From: Limnohabitans sp. Rim8
GTDB taxonomy: Bacteria > Pseudomonadota > Gammaproteobacteria > Burkholderiales > Burkholderiaceae_C
Direction: 5' to 3'
Assembly (NCBI GenBank): GCA_945901045.1
Contig: CAMDKK010000034.1
Coordinates: 1 to 41,719 of the forward strand
DNA: 41,719 nt
The position numbers were made by a program, and so were the translations under genes. This document shows, in pieces, positions 25,613 to 34,486 of this stretch. The stretch's first letter is position 1. Each line of letters opens with the position of its first letter. The notes beneath the pieces were generated by a model. The model ran no database searches. It was not told where the DNA came from and worked only from the letters and a program-made list of their open reading frames with translations.

Positions 25613-25704
25613 TGCGGTCTCCTTTTGAGCGTGATTGTCCCTTGAAACCGAAGCAGCTGACAATGCAGTGAGCCGCTCAGCGCCGGATCGGTGAAAATAA
25701 GCGC

Positions 25705-27690
25705 GTGGCCATCCCTCAATCCTTTTTGCAAGAGTTGCTTTCCCGCATCGATGTGGTCGAGGTGGTGGGTCGCTACGTTCAACTGAAGAAGGGCGGGGCT
25801 AACTTCATGGGGCTGTGCCCTTTTCATGGCGAAAAGTCCCCCAGTTTCAGCGTCAGCCCCACCAAGCAATTTTTTCATTGTTTCGGCTGCGGAAAAAGCG
25901 GCGATGCCCTGGGCTTCTTGATGGAGCACGCGGGCATGACTTTCATTGAAGCCGTCAAGGATTTGGCCCAGCAAGTCGGCATGGTAGTGCCCGAAGAAGA
26001 CCAATCTCCCGCCGAACGCGCGCGTGCGGCTGAACAACGCGAAAAACAAAACTCATTGTCCGAGGTGCTTGAAAAAGCGGGCGAATCCTACCGCCAGCAT
26101 CTCAAAACAGCGCCTAAAGCAGTGGCCTACCTGAAAGGACGTGGTTTGTCGGGCCACATTGCCAAGCGCTTTGGCCTGGGCTATGCGCCTGAAGGCTGGC
26201 GCAGCTTGGCCAGCGTCTTTCCGAACTATGACGACCCGCTGTTGTTTGAAAGCGGTCTGGTGATCGTCAATGAAGAAGACAGCAAGCGCTACGACCGCTT
26301 TCGTGATCGCGTCATGTTCCCGATCCGCAACATCAAAGGCGAATGCATCGGCTTTGGTGGACGCGTCATGGGCGACGGAACGCCCAAATACTTGAACTCA
26401 CCGGAAACGCCAGTGTTTCATAAAGGCCGCGAACTTTATGGTCTGTTCGAAGCCCGCGAAGCCCTCCATGCAGCGGGCTTTGTGCTGGTCACCGAAGGCT
26501 ACATGGATGTGGTGGCCTTGGCGCAAATGGGGTTCCCCAATGCGGTCGCCACCTTAGGGACCGCCTGCACACCAGACCATGTCCAAAAGTTGTTCCGTTT
26601 TACAGATGCGGTGGTGTTCGGTTTTGATGGCGACGCTGCAGGTCGGCGTGCTGCCCGCAAAGCGCTGGATGGCGCCCTGCCCTACGCCACGGATGTGCGC
26701 AGTATCAAGTTTTTGTTTTTGCCAGCCGAACACGACCCTGACAGCTACATCCGCGAATTTGGCCGTGAAGGATTTGCCCAATGTGTGACGCAAGCCACCC
26801 CTTTATCGCGCTTTTTGATCGAGGTCGCCAAAGAGGGCTGCGATCTGGACAACACCGAAGGTCGGGCGCACATGTCCAGCAATGCCGCCCCGCTTTGGCG
26901 GGCGCTTCCCGATGGTGCCCTGAAGCGGCAACTGCTCAGCGAACTGGCCTCGCTGATCCAACTCGATGCCGCTGAGTTAGGCAGTCTGTGGCAATCGCAA
27001 GCTGAAAAAGCCTTGTTGCGCAGCACAACTCGTCTGGCTGTAGCCCCCTCGGGCAGGCTTTCCGAGCATGCGCTCACCGATGCGGATCTGTCCGCGCAGG
27101 CCGCAGATATCTACAGCAGCGCCACGGAATTTGCCCACTTCAAGCCCGCCCAGCGCGCGCCATCCCCTTGGAAGAAAGACGCTAACGGAAAATGGCGAAA
27201 AGAAGACAGTCCGCCCCCCTCCATGGGGCCACGCAGCCTGCCAGCCAGCCGCGCCGATCATGCCTGCCGCTTGGTGCTGGGCAATATGGCACTGTGGGAC
27301 AGCATGACAGGAGAAGACCACGCCATGCTGTGCGCATTGCCTGCACCCCATGGTGGCTTGTTTGCCTGGCTGGAAAGCCAGTTCCATGGCCACGGACCTT
27401 TGGCGTGGAGCACCCTGGAAGTCGACATCAACGGGCAAATTTTTGCACCGCTGGCCCACAAGCTCATGGCCACCCACCTGCCCGTGGACCCGACCACGGA
27501 CACGAGCGTTTCCCCTGAAGAGGCGAAATTAGAACTGAGGCAATTGCTCAATTTGATGCTGGTCGATCGCCTCAAAATGTTGCAAACCGAGGCCCTGGCC
27601 GATGTAGAAAAGCAGCAAGATCCACTGGCTTTGGAGCGATGGCGCAGTTTAGACAAACGCCGTAAAGAGCTCATGGCTTCTGGGGTCTGA
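25705..27690 (+). CDS. dnaG: DNA primase DnaG
   Basis: DnaG makes RNA primers at the replication fork. The 661-residue protein has the CHC2 zinc finger (CPFHGEKSPSFSVSPTKQFF then HCFGC, about residues 38-63), the catalytic core GFGGRVMGDGTPKYLNSPET, TOPRIM motifs (VTEGYMDVVALAQMG and FGFDGDAAGRRAARKALD) and a C-terminal helicase-binding helical domain. The start is GTG at 25705 (MAIPQSFLQELLSRIDVVEVV), matching the usual family N-terminus. It precedes rpoD in the common dnaG-rpoD order and is divergent from the acyl-CoA synthetase gene. Confidence 0.97.
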   Translation: MAIPQSFLQELLSRIDVVEVVGRYVQLKKGGANFMGLCPFHGEKSPSFSVSPTKQFFHCFGCGKSGDALGFLMEHAGMTFIEAVKDLAQQVGMVVPEEDQSPAERARAAEQREKQNSLSEVLEKAGESYRQHLKTAPKAVAYLKGRGLSGHIAKRFGLGYAPEGWRSLASVFPNYDDPLLFESGLVIVNEEDSKRYDRFRDRVMFPIRNIKGECIGFGGRVMGDGTPKYLNSPETPVFHKGRELYGLFEAREALHAAGFVLVTEGYMDVVALAQMGFPNAVATLGTACTPDHVQKLFRFTDAVVFGFDGDAAGRRAARKALDGALPYATDVRSIKFLFLPAEHDPDSYIREFGREGFAQCVTQATPLSRFLIEVAKEGCDLDNTEGRAHMSSNAAPLWRALPDGALKRQLLSELASLIQLDAAELGSLWQSQAEKALLRSTTRLAVAPSGRLSEHALTDADLSAQAADIYSSATEFAHFKPAQRAPSPWKKDANGKWRKEDSPPPSMGPRSLPASRADHACRLVLGNMALWDSMTGEDHAMLCALPAPHGGLFAWLESQFHGHGPLAWSTLEVDINGQIFAPLAHKLMATHLPVDPTTDTSVSPEEAKLELRQLLNLMLVDRLKMLQTEALADVEKQQDPLALERWRSLDKRRKELMASGV

Positions 27691-27702
27691 GCGTTCTTCG
27701 GG

Positions 27703-27708
27703 TATAAT
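27703..27708 (+). promoter_or_regulatory. rpoD: Consensus -10 element (TATAAT) of a putative rpoD promoter
   Basis: A perfect TATAAT begins 12 bp after the dnaG stop codon. No good -35 (TTGACA-like) is visible 17 bp upstream. If used, it would give rpoD a leader of roughly 215 bases (27715-27930) in which I see no gene, tRNA or clear hairpin with known function. It would allow sigma-70 expression independent of dnaG. Confidence 0.5.
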
Positions 27709-27930
27709 CCACTTTTCTCGGCAAGAGCGACAGCAAAACCTCCGGTCCGACCAATGCCTTTTGCGCACCCTCAACGGGATGGTCAACTCACCGCAAGGAC
27801 TGCATACCAAATGTTCGCCCCTCCATCTTGCCTCCAACAAAAGTTCCATTTGTAGCCGTTACCCGCGCCAGGAGTTTGTGGCGCAGTTCGTGTTTTTCCT
27901 TGTCAGTTTTGATGTCCTGAGGTCCTGTCC

Positions 27931-30516
27931 ATGCCTGCTCAAAAGTCGAAGAAGCCCGTTCCCGTCGCCAAAAAGGCCATTTCTGCAAAAGCCCCAAGCA
28001 AAACCACGGCTATTGCAAAAGCGCCTCCGGCCAAAGTAAGCAAGACCCCCGCCAAGCCTGTGGCTAAAAAAGTTGCGGCCAAGCCGGTTGCAAAAGTCAA
28101 AGCGGTAACCAAAGCGGTAACCAAAGTGGTGACCAAAGTCAATGTGGTTGCCAAAGTGGTTGCCAAGGTCTTGCCCAAGGCGAAAGCCCAAACACCTGTC
28201 CCAAAAAAGGTGCTCCCAACTGCCAAAAAAGCAGCCCCTCCCGTCAAGAAAGCCCCCGCAGTGCCCGCATCGAAAACCGTCTCACAATCAGCCCCCAAAG
28301 CTGCAGCCAAGCCAGCAGTCACAGCGACCAAAACCAAAAAAGTAAGTCCCGCAGTCAGTCAAGTTGAGTTGAAAAAAACAGCCCCTGCCAAAGCAGCCAC
28401 AAAGACACCCCCGTCCAAAGCACCGGCAGCAGCGGCAGCCGCTGCGAAACCCGGCGCCAAGTCGAAAAAAATCCCAGCACCGAGCAGCATTGATGACGCC
28501 GACTTGAGTGACCTTGAAGCGGATTTGGTTGGGGAAGAACCGGCGACAGAGCCGACCGAAAAAGTCAAACCACTGCGCATGAAAATCAGCAAGGCCAAAG
28601 AGCGCGCCTTGATGAAAGAATTCGGCCTTGACGAGACAGTTTTGTCTGAAGAAGACATGGCCAAACGCCGCCAGCGTCTGAAAACCCTGATCAAACTGGG
28701 CAAGACACGTGGTTACCTGACGCATGGCGAAATTTCGGATCACTTGCCGGACAAATTGATCGACGCCGAAACCCTCGAAGTGGTGATCGCCACATTGAAC
28801 GATTTGGGCGTGGCGGTGTATGAACAAATGCCTGATGCCGAGAGCCTGATCATCACCGATAACGCGCCCACCGGCTCGACCGAAGAAGAAGCCGAAGAAG
28901 CCGCCGAAGCCGCCCTGTCCACAGTGGACAGCGAATTTGGTCGCACCACGGACCCGGTCCGCATGTACATGCGTGAGATGGGCACCGTGGAGTTGCTGAC
29001 GCGCGAAGGCGAGATTGAGATTGCCAAGCGCATCGAAGGCGGCTTGATGGCCATGATGCTGGCCATCAGCGCCTCACCAGCCACTATTTCCGAAATCTTG
29101 CGTCTGGCGAATGAAATTCGCGAAGGCAAAGTGGTCATCTCCACCGTGGTTGATGGCTTCTCCAACCTGAACGAGGCCGATGACTATGTGGCCGAAGAAG
29201 ACTTTGACGAATTCGATGAGGCTGATGACGACGATGGCAAAGGCGGCTCCAAAGCACTGACCAAAAAACTCGAAGAGTTGAAGAATCAAGCCCTGGAGCG
29301 ATTCGAACGTATCACCGAAATGTTCGAAAAAATCCATAAAATTTACAACAAAGAAGGCTGGGGAACGCCTGCTTATGTCAAGGCACAAAGCACCGTTTCA
29401 GAAGAGCTGATGACCATCCGCTTCACCGCCAAAACGATTGAAAAGCTGTGCGACATGGTCCGCGGTCAGGTGAACGATGTGCGCATGAAAGAGCGCGAAC
29501 TGCGCCGCATCATTGTCGACAAATGCGGCTACCCACAAGAGATGTTCATTGCCGACTTCAGTGGTCGCGACAAAAGCAACCAGCGCGTGGCTTCTCAATT
29601 ACTGAACCTCAAATGGATTGAAAAACAAGCCGCATCAGACAAAAAATGGGCTGCTGTGATGGGCCGAAATATTCCGCCCGTGCAAGATTTACAGCAAAAA
29701 TTGACCGACCTTCAAGCCAGGGTTGTGGTGCCGTTGGACGAACTCAAAGACATCAACAAGCGCATGAACGAAGGCGAGCGCAATTCACGCAGCGCCAAGC
29801 GCGAAATGATCGAAGCCAACTTGCGCCTGGTGATCTCGATCGCCAAAAAATACACCAACCGCGGCCTTCAGTTCCTGGACTTGATCCAAGAAGGCAACAT
29901 CGGTTTGATGAAAGCTGTGGACAAGTTCGAATACCGCCGCGGCTACAAGGTCTCGACCTACGCCACCTGGTGGATTCGTCAGGCCATCACCCGCTCGATT
30001 GCAGACCAAGCCCGCACCATCCGTATTCCTGTGCACATGATCGAGACCATCAACAAGATGAACCGCATCTCGCGCCAACACTTGCAAGAGTTTGGCTTCG
30101 AGCCTGATGCGTCTGTGCTGGCTGAGAAGATGGAGATTCCGGAAGACAAGATCCGCAAGATCATGAAGATCGCCAAAGAGCCGATCTCCATGGAAACACC
30201 CATCGGTGACGATGACGACAGCCACTTGGGCGACTTCATTGAAGACGGTGCCAACACCGCGCCGATCGAAGCGGCCATGCAAGCGGGGCTGCGCGATGTG
30301 GTGAAAGATATTTTGGACAGCCTCACGCCTCGCGAAGCCAAAGTGCTACGCATGCGTTTTGGCATTGAGATGTCTACCGACCACACGCTGGAAGAAGTGG
30401 GCAAACAGTTTGACGTGACGCGGGAACGGATTCGCCAGATCGAAGCCAAGGCGCTGCGCAAACTCAAGCACCCCAGTCGCAGCGACAAACTGCGCAGCTT
30501 CATCGACACGATGTAA
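27931..30516 (+). CDS. rpoD: RNA polymerase primary sigma factor RpoD with H1-like N-terminal tail
   Basis: This is the housekeeping sigma-70 factor. The 861-residue product is about 250 longer than E. coli RpoD, mainly because of a Lys/Ala/Pro/Val-rich tail (about residues 1-185) like histone H1 tails. Then come region 1.1 (about 210-300), region 1.2 (about 341-370, [16 protein letters not shown]), an acidic linker (about 415-440), region 2 (about 627-700, [19 protein letters not shown] and [10 protein letters not shown]), region 3, and region 4 with the -35-binding HTH ([22 protein letters not shown]). The ATG at 27931 is preceded by GAGG. The tail appears shared by related Burkholderiales; its role is unknown. 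Confidence 0.96.
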   Translation: MPAQKSKKPVPVAKKAISAKAPSKTTAIAKAPPAKVSKTPAKPVAKKVAAKPVAKVKAVTKAVTKVVTKVNVVAKVVAKVLPKAKAQTPVPKKVLPTAKKAAPPVKKAPAVPASKTVSQSAPKAAAKPAVTATKTKKVSPAVSQVELKKTAPAKAATKTPPSKAPAAAAAAAKPGAKSKKIPAPSSIDDADLSDLEADLVGEEPATEPTEKVKPLRMKISKAKERALMKEFGLDETVLSEEDMAKRRQRLKTLIKLGKTRGYLTHGEISDHLPDKLIDAETLEVVIATLNDLGVAVYEQMPDAESLIITDNAPTGSTEEEAEEAAEAALSTVDSEFGRTTDPVRMYMREMGTVELLTREGEIEIAKRIEGGLMAMMLAISASPATISEILRLANEIREGKVVISTVVDGFSNLNEADDYVAEEDFDEFDEADDDDGKGGSKALTKKLEELKNQALERFERITEMFEKIHKIYNKEGWGTPAYVKAQSTVSEELMTIRFTAKTIEKLCDMVRGQVNDVRMKERELRRIIVDKCGYPQEMFIADFSGRDKSNQRVASQLLNLKWIEKQAASDKKWAAVMGRNIPPVQDLQQKLTDLQARVVVPLDELKDINKRMNEGERNSRSAKREMIEANLRLVISIAKKYTNRGLQFLDLIQEGNIGLMKAVDKFEYRRGYKVSTYATWWIRQAITRSIADQARTIRIPVHMIETINKMNRISRQHLQEFGFEPDASVLAEKMEIPEDKIRKIMKIAKEPISMETPIGDDDDSHLGDFIEDGANTAPIEAAMQAGLRDVVKDILDSLTPREAKVLRMRFGIEMSTDHTLEEVGKQFDVTRERIRQIEAKALRKLKHPSRSDKLRSFIDTM
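28099..28164 (+). repeat. 12-bp tandem repeats within the rpoD N-terminal tail
   Basis: Units of the form AAAGCGGTAACC (28099-28110 and 28111-28122, identical) followed by AAAGTGGTGACC and later AAAGTGGTTGCC (28153-28164) encode the [12 protein letters not shown] peptide repeats of the H1-like tail. Near-identical units could allow in-frame length change by slippage. Confidence 0.7.
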
Positions 30517-30539
30517 TCACGGCGCACCTCGCAAAAAAG

Positions 30540-30570
30540 CCGCCTCGTTGCAAAACGGAGCGGTTTTTTT
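30540..30570 (+). terminator. Bidirectional terminator between rpoD and the ykgJ-like gene
   Basis: A stem of CCGC..CGTT with AACG..GCGG (two mismatched pairs in the middle, GCAA loop) is followed by seven T on the plus strand and, read from the minus strand, by six T. It lies between the convergent rpoD and ykgJ-like genes and can serve both. Confidence 0.65.
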
Positions 30571-30577
30571 CATTCGG

Positions 30578-30982
30578 TCAGCCCGACTGGGCTTTGTTGC
30601 CGTAAGGGCAGAAGTTGGGTCGTGGTCCCACCTGCGGATGCAAGCGGCAGGTGTTGGGTCGCTTGTCATACACCGTGCAACGGCGGGTCTTGGCGTCAAG
30701 CAAGTGGCAATCGCCGCTGGCCCTTCGGGCGAGACTGAAGATACTGTTCTTGAAGTTGAAGTGCTCGATCTGCCCGGCCTTGGTCAAGCGCTTGGCGATT
30801 TGCTTGGGGTCGTCGTGCTCAGCCTCAAAAGGGTCGACCAGACCCAGTCGCACCAAATCGGCGATCTTGACCTCCACCGGCATGGTGCAGCAATTGGCCG
30901 CACAGGTGTCGCACAATCCGTTTTTGTAACGGGTCCAGGTCTCGCAACGGTCAACGTCAACAACGGCAATGGGGGATCTCAT
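30578..30982 (-). CDS. YkgJ-family cysteine-cluster protein
   Basis: The 134-residue protein has the zinc/iron-chelating YkgJ-type pattern: CDTCAANCC (about 24-32), then DCHLLDAKTRRCTVYDKRPNTCRLHP and a last Cys in NFCPYG. The eight or so cysteines suggest a bound metal or Fe-S cluster. The function of the family is unknown; some members sit with RNA or metal genes. It converges on rpoD and follows the methyltransferase gene by 39 bp in the same direction. Confidence 0.85.
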   Translation of the reverse strand: MRSPIAVVDVDRCETWTRYKNGLCDTCAANCCTMPVEVKIADLVRLGLVDPFEAEHDDPKQIAKRLTKAGQIEHFNFKNSIFSLARRASGDCHLLDAKTRRCTVYDKRPNTCRLHPQVGPRPNFCPYGNKAQSG

Positions 30983-31021
30983 GCAGGGATTATCTTCGCA
31001 TGTGCTGGCACAGGCTCGGAA

Positions 31022-31636
31022 TCACGCCGCTTGTGCCTCACCCCAGTAATGGAAAGTCATGGGGCGCGGACCGGCCAGGTAGGCCGCTTGCGTGGTGGCC
31101 GTGAAGCCTGCAGCATCCAGCAAGCCAGGAATGTCACGCCCCAACTGACAACCACCCACCAGCGGCCCCCAAAGCGGCTGCAATCGGTCTTGCCAGCGGC
31201 GAACGTTCTCGTCGGGCGCACGACCATGTTCGCAAAAAAGCAGCTTGCCGCCCGGCACCAATACACGCCGCATTTCGCGCAGCGCCTGCGCGGCATCAGG
31301 AATGGTGCACAGGGTGTAGGTGCAGACCACCGTGTCAAAACTGGCCTCAGCGGTGGGCAACTGCTCGGCCGACAAGCCCATCAATTCGACCTCAATGCCC
31401 GCCGCACGACTGCGTTGCTGGGCCAGGCGGTGCATCTGCAGCGCAGGATCAACGCCCACGAGGCGGCTGATGCGGCTGCGGTCGTAAAAAGGCAGATTGC
31501 GGCCGGTGCCCATGCCCACTTCCAGCACGCGGCCACGGGCTTGTGGAATCAACTTTTGGCGCTGCGCCTGCACCATCGGCAGACCGCAAGCGAAGTCGAT
31601 CAAGTAGGGTAAGACGCAGCGGTCATAGAGTCCCAT
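31022..31636 (-). CDS. Class I SAM-dependent methyltransferase (UbiE/type 11-like)
   Basis: The 204-residue protein has the SAM-binding motif I VLEVGMGTGRNLPFY (about 37-51), the acidic VGVDPALQMHRLA, motif II FDTVVCTYTLCTIPD and post-motif LREMRRVLVPGGKLLFCEHG. This is the pattern of methyltransferases related to UbiE and phospholipid/arsenite methyltransferase families. The substrate is not predictable. It lies between paaZ and the YkgJ-like gene, all leftward. Confidence 0.87.
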   Translation of the reverse strand: MGLYDRCVLPYLIDFACGLPMVQAQRQKLIPQARGRVLEVGMGTGRNLPFYDRSRISRLVGVDPALQMHRLAQQRSRAAGIEVELMGLSAEQLPTAEASFDTVVCTYTLCTIPDAAQALREMRRVLVPGGKLLFCEHGRAPDENVRRWQDRLQPLWGPLVGGCQLGRDIPGLLDAAGFTATTQAAYLAGPRPMTFHYWGEAQAA

Positions 31637-31678
31637 GGCGTGCCCTTCAGTTGATTCGTTCAGCGCCCCAAGCGCAAG

Positions 31679-33724
31679 TCAAAGCTTCTTCGACACCAAG
31701 GTCAGAATGTCATAACTGGCCACCACCTCACCGTCTTGGTTGGTGACTTCCACGTCCCAAGCCACCACGCCCTGGCCTTGGCCGTTGGCGTCTTTTTTGT
31801 TGCGGTCGATTTTGCGTTTGCAAGTCAGGCGCACCTGGATGCTGTCGCCAATGCCCACGGGTTTGACAAAACGCAGCATGTCCAGACCGTAATTGGCCAG
31901 CACCGGGCCGGGTTCAGCCACGACAAACAAACCGGCCGCGTCTGACAAGACCAAATAACCGTGGGCAATGCGCTTGCCAAAGGGCGAGGCCTTGGCGGCT
32001 TCTTCGTCAAAGTGCATGTAGAACATGTCGCCCGTCAGGTTGCCAAAGGCGTGCACATCGGCATCGGTGATCTGGCGGGTCGGCGTGAGCAGCGACTCGC
32101 CAATTTGCAGCTCTTCAAAGTAATGGCGGAAGGGGTGCGTGCCGGTCTCGATCAGCTTGGCACCGCGCACATGCTCGCGCGTGATGGCCGCCAGCATGGT
32201 GGGCGAGCCCTGCACTGCAGCGCGTTGCAACAGGTGCTTAACAGCGCGCAAGCCGCCCAGCTCTTCGCCGCCACCCGCACGGCCCGGGCCGCCGTGCTTG
32301 AGCATGGGCAGGGGCGAACCGTGACCGGTGGATTCGCCGGCCGATTCGCGGTCAAGCACATGCAAGCGGCCATGGTAAGCCGCAACCACGGGCACCAACT
32401 GCGCGGCCACCGCCGGGGTTTTGGTGATCAGGGAGCCCACCAGGCTGCCTTTGCCGCGCTGGGCCAGCGCCAAGGCTTGGTCCAGGCTGTCGTAAGGCAT
32501 CAAGGTGCTGACGGGGCCAAAGGCTTCGACGTCGTGCACGCTGTCGGTGGTCATGGGGTTCTGGCACAGCAGCAAGGTGGGCTGGAAGAAAGCGCCATGC
32601 GCCACGCCCTCGCCTACCGGCGCAAAGTCTGCGCTGCCGCCAAATACCAGCTCGGCGCTTTGGCGCAGCAGGGCCACGCGCTCGGCCACATCGGCTTGTT
32701 GCGACTTGGACGCCAAGGCGCCCATCTTCACGCCCTCGACCGAAGGATCACCCACCACCACTTTGGCCAGGCGGGCTTTGATTTTTTCGGCCACCGCGTC
32801 CAGGTGCTGACGCGGTACGATGGCGCGGCGAATCGCGGTGCATTTCTGCCCGGCTTTTACCGTCATCTCACGCACAACTTCTTTGACGAACAGATCAAAC
32901 TCTTCGTCGTCCGGTGTCACGTCGGGCGCCAAAATCGCGCAGTTGAGCGAGTCGGCTTCGGCGTTGAAAGGGATGCTGTTTTTCACCAGGTTGGCGTTGA
33001 CCCGCAGCTTGGCCGCAGTGTCGGCCGAGCCGGTGAAAGTCACCACATCGGTCACTTCCAAACGGTCCAGCAAGTCCCCCGTGCCGCCAACGATCAACTG
33101 CAAAGCGCCCTTGGGCAAGATGCCCGACGCGTCAATCATGCGCACCAGCGCCTCGGTCAGATAACTGGTGGACGTGGCGGGCTTACCAATACAAGGCATG
33201 CCAGCCAAAAAGGTGGGCGCAAATTTTTCGAGCAGGCCCCAGACCGGGAAGTTGAAGGCGTTGATGTGCACCGCCACACCACGGCGTGGCACCAAAATGT
33301 GCGTGCCGGCAAAGGTGTTTTTCTTGCCCAGTGACGTCACCGGGCCTTCGTGAATCAGGTTGCCGCTGGGCAGTTCGCTCGTCGCCATGCCGGCGTAAGC
33401 AAACAGGGTGCCAGTGCCGCCTTCGATATCGACCCAGCTGTCCACGCGGGTCGCGCCGGTGTGGGCCGAGATGGCGTACAACTCTTCTTTGCGCTCACCC
33501 AGGTATTTGGCCAGTGCCTTGAGGGCGTTGGCGCGCTGCTGAAAATCCAGGGCCAACATGCCGGTCAAGCCGGTGGCGCGGGCAAAGTGCAAGGCCTCGG
33601 CAAAGTCCAGACTGTCTGCATGGGCGTGGGCCACCACGGTGCCGTTGATGGCGCTGTGCAACGGCGCTGCGGCTTGGCTGCCGATCCAGCGGCCGCCAAT
33701 GAAACTTTGGAGTACTTGAGTCAT
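31679..33724 (-). CDS. paaZ: Bifunctional aldehyde dehydrogenase/enoyl-CoA hydratase PaaZ
   Basis: PaaZ opens the oxepin-CoA ring in phenylacetate degradation and oxidises the resulting aldehyde. The 681-residue protein equals E. coli PaaZ in length: N-terminal ALDH domain with Glu about 256 (EADSLNC) and catalytic Cys about 295 (KAGQKCTAIRR), and a C-terminal MaoC-type (R)-hydratase with GDMFYMHFDEEAA at about 560-570 and RIAHGYLVLS. ATG 33724 is chosen; the upstream extension is unrelated. No other paa gene (paaABCDE, paaK, paaG) is in the window, so the rest of the pathway must lie elsewhere. Confidence 0.95.
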   Translation of the reverse strand: MTQVLQSFIGGRWIGSQAAAPLHSAINGTVVAHAHADSLDFAEALHFARATGLTGMLALDFQQRANALKALAKYLGERKEELYAISAHTGATRVDSWVDIEGGTGTLFAYAGMATSELPSGNLIHEGPVTSLGKKNTFAGTHILVPRRGVAVHINAFNFPVWGLLEKFAPTFLAGMPCIGKPATSTSYLTEALVRMIDASGILPKGALQLIVGGTGDLLDRLEVTDVVTFTGSADTAAKLRVNANLVKNSIPFNAEADSLNCAILAPDVTPDDEEFDLFVKEVVREMTVKAGQKCTAIRRAIVPRQHLDAVAEKIKARLAKVVVGDPSVEGVKMGALASKSQQADVAERVALLRQSAELVFGGSADFAPVGEGVAHGAFFQPTLLLCQNPMTTDSVHDVEAFGPVSTLMPYDSLDQALALAQRGKGSLVGSLITKTPAVAAQLVPVVAAYHGRLHVLDRESAGESTGHGSPLPMLKHGGPGRAGGGEELGGLRAVKHLLQRAAVQGSPTMLAAITREHVRGAKLIETGTHPFRHYFEELQIGESLLTPTRQITDADVHAFGNLTGDMFYMHFDEEAAKASPFGKRIAHGYLVLSDAAGLFVVAEPGPVLANYGLDMLRFVKPVGIGDSIQVRLTCKRKIDRNKKDANGQGQGVVAWDVEVTNQDGEVVASYDILTLVSKKL

Positions 33725-33770
33725 GATGAGTTGGGCTGTAAAAATAGAGAAAGAACGCACTCGGAATAAT

Positions 33771-33788
33771 TAACCGACCGAACGGACT
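33771..33788. promoter_or_regulatory. Candidate TetR-type (PaaR-like) operator upstream of paaZ
   Basis: The sequence TAACCGACCGAACGGACT lies 47 bp upstream of the paaZ start. Its core CCG-AA-CGG is symmetric, and the left flank ACCGA fits operators of TetR regulators of acyl-CoA catabolism, while the right flank is imperfect. The assignment rests on pattern and position only. Confidence 0.35.
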
Positions 33789-33860
33789 GGAAATATTATG
33801 CATGTTTCAGCCTGTATTGCCCATGTTTTCGTACTTATTTAACTCTCATTTCTGTGCAGT

Positions 33861-33888
33861 GCATTGAGAGTTCGATCCATCTCAATGC
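33861..33888. promoter_or_regulatory. Spaced inverted repeat GCATTGAGA-N10-TCTCAATGC
   Basis: Two perfect 9-bp arms separated by 10 bp lie in the 254-bp divergent gap between paaZ and the CBS-domain gene. It could be an operator for a dimeric regulator or form an RNA hairpin; there is no T tract. Which gene it serves is unknown. Confidence 0.5.
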
Positions 33889-33916
33889 TGACATCGCACC
33901 AAGGGAATTCCCATGC

Positions 33917-33930
33917 TTGATTAAATTCAA
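33917..33930 (+). promoter_or_regulatory. Candidate FNR/ANR box upstream of the CBS-uspA pair
   Basis: TTGAT-TAAA-TTCAA matches the FNR/ANR consensus TTGAT-N4-ATCAA at 9 of 10 positions. It is 49 bp before the start codon of the CBS-domain gene. Oxygen-responsive control of universal stress proteins and CBS proteins by FNR/ANR is known in several proteobacteria. It is centred too close to the visible TGTATACA (33935-33942) to be a classic class II activator site if that is the -10. Confidence 0.45.
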
Positions 33931-33978
33931 AATCTGTATACATTGGTTTGAGGTCAACCACATGCAAAGGATGTCGCC

Positions 33979-34407
33979 ATGAAAACCATCAGCCAATTCC
34001 TAGACCAAAGCAAAGGGCCAATTTATTCTGTCGGTCCGGGCGCGACTGTCAGAGAAGCCCTGGAGAGCATGGCGCAGCACAACATAGGTGCGCTATTGGT
34101 TTTAGATGGCCAGTCCTTGGCGGGAATATTTTCAGAGCGTGACTACGCCCGTAAAGTAGTCCTCAAAGGCAAGAGCAGCAGCGATGCCTTGGTCCAAGAA
34201 ATCATGACAACCAAGGTCATCACCATCGATACGCGCCACACGATTGATCAGTGCATGCAAATCATGACGGACAACCACATCAGGCACTTGCCTATCGTCA
34301 ACGGCCACATCGTGCTGGGTTTGATTTCCATCGGTGATGTGGTTCGCGAAATGATTGCGTATCAAAAAACCATGATCGAACAATTACAAAGCTATATTGC
34401 GGGCTGA
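33979..34407 (+). CDS. Tandem CBS-domain protein
   Basis: The 142-residue protein consists of two CBS motifs (about 10-65: GPGATVREALESMAQHNIGALLVLDG, and about 72-130: VITIDTRHTIDQCMQIMTDNHIRHLPIVNGHIVLGLISIGDVV) and nothing else. CBS pairs bind adenosine nucleotides and act as energy or stress sensors. It is followed 79 bp later by a UspA gene in the same direction, a common stress pairing. The partner it regulates is unknown. Confidence 0.92.
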   Translation: MKTISQFLDQSKGPIYSVGPGATVREALESMAQHNIGALLVLDGQSLAGIFSERDYARKVVLKGKSSSDALVQEIMTTKVITIDTRHTIDQCMQIMTDNHIRHLPIVNGHIVLGLISIGDVVREMIAYQKTMIEQLQSYIAG

Positions 34408-34486
34408 AAATTCAACTGCGCAATGCGCGCCGTCTACTTCCGATTGAAACATTCAAAATTTCGCACACTGATCAAGGGGACATGAG

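Noticed and set aside
27691-27930. Possible tRNA or small RNA gene between dnaG and rpoD
   Set aside because: No cloverleaf, no T-loop GTTCRA pattern and no CCA end; only the TATAAT and a plain leader are visible.
28099-28164. CRISPR-like or minisatellite array
   Set aside because: The short 12-bp repeats are in frame within the rpoD Lys/Ala/Val-rich tail and have no spacers; they are coding repeats.
31961-33334. 457-codon open frame on the plus strand
   Set aside because: Lies wholly antisense to paaZ, His/Gln/Arg-rich composition typical of the opposite strand of a G+C-rich gene.
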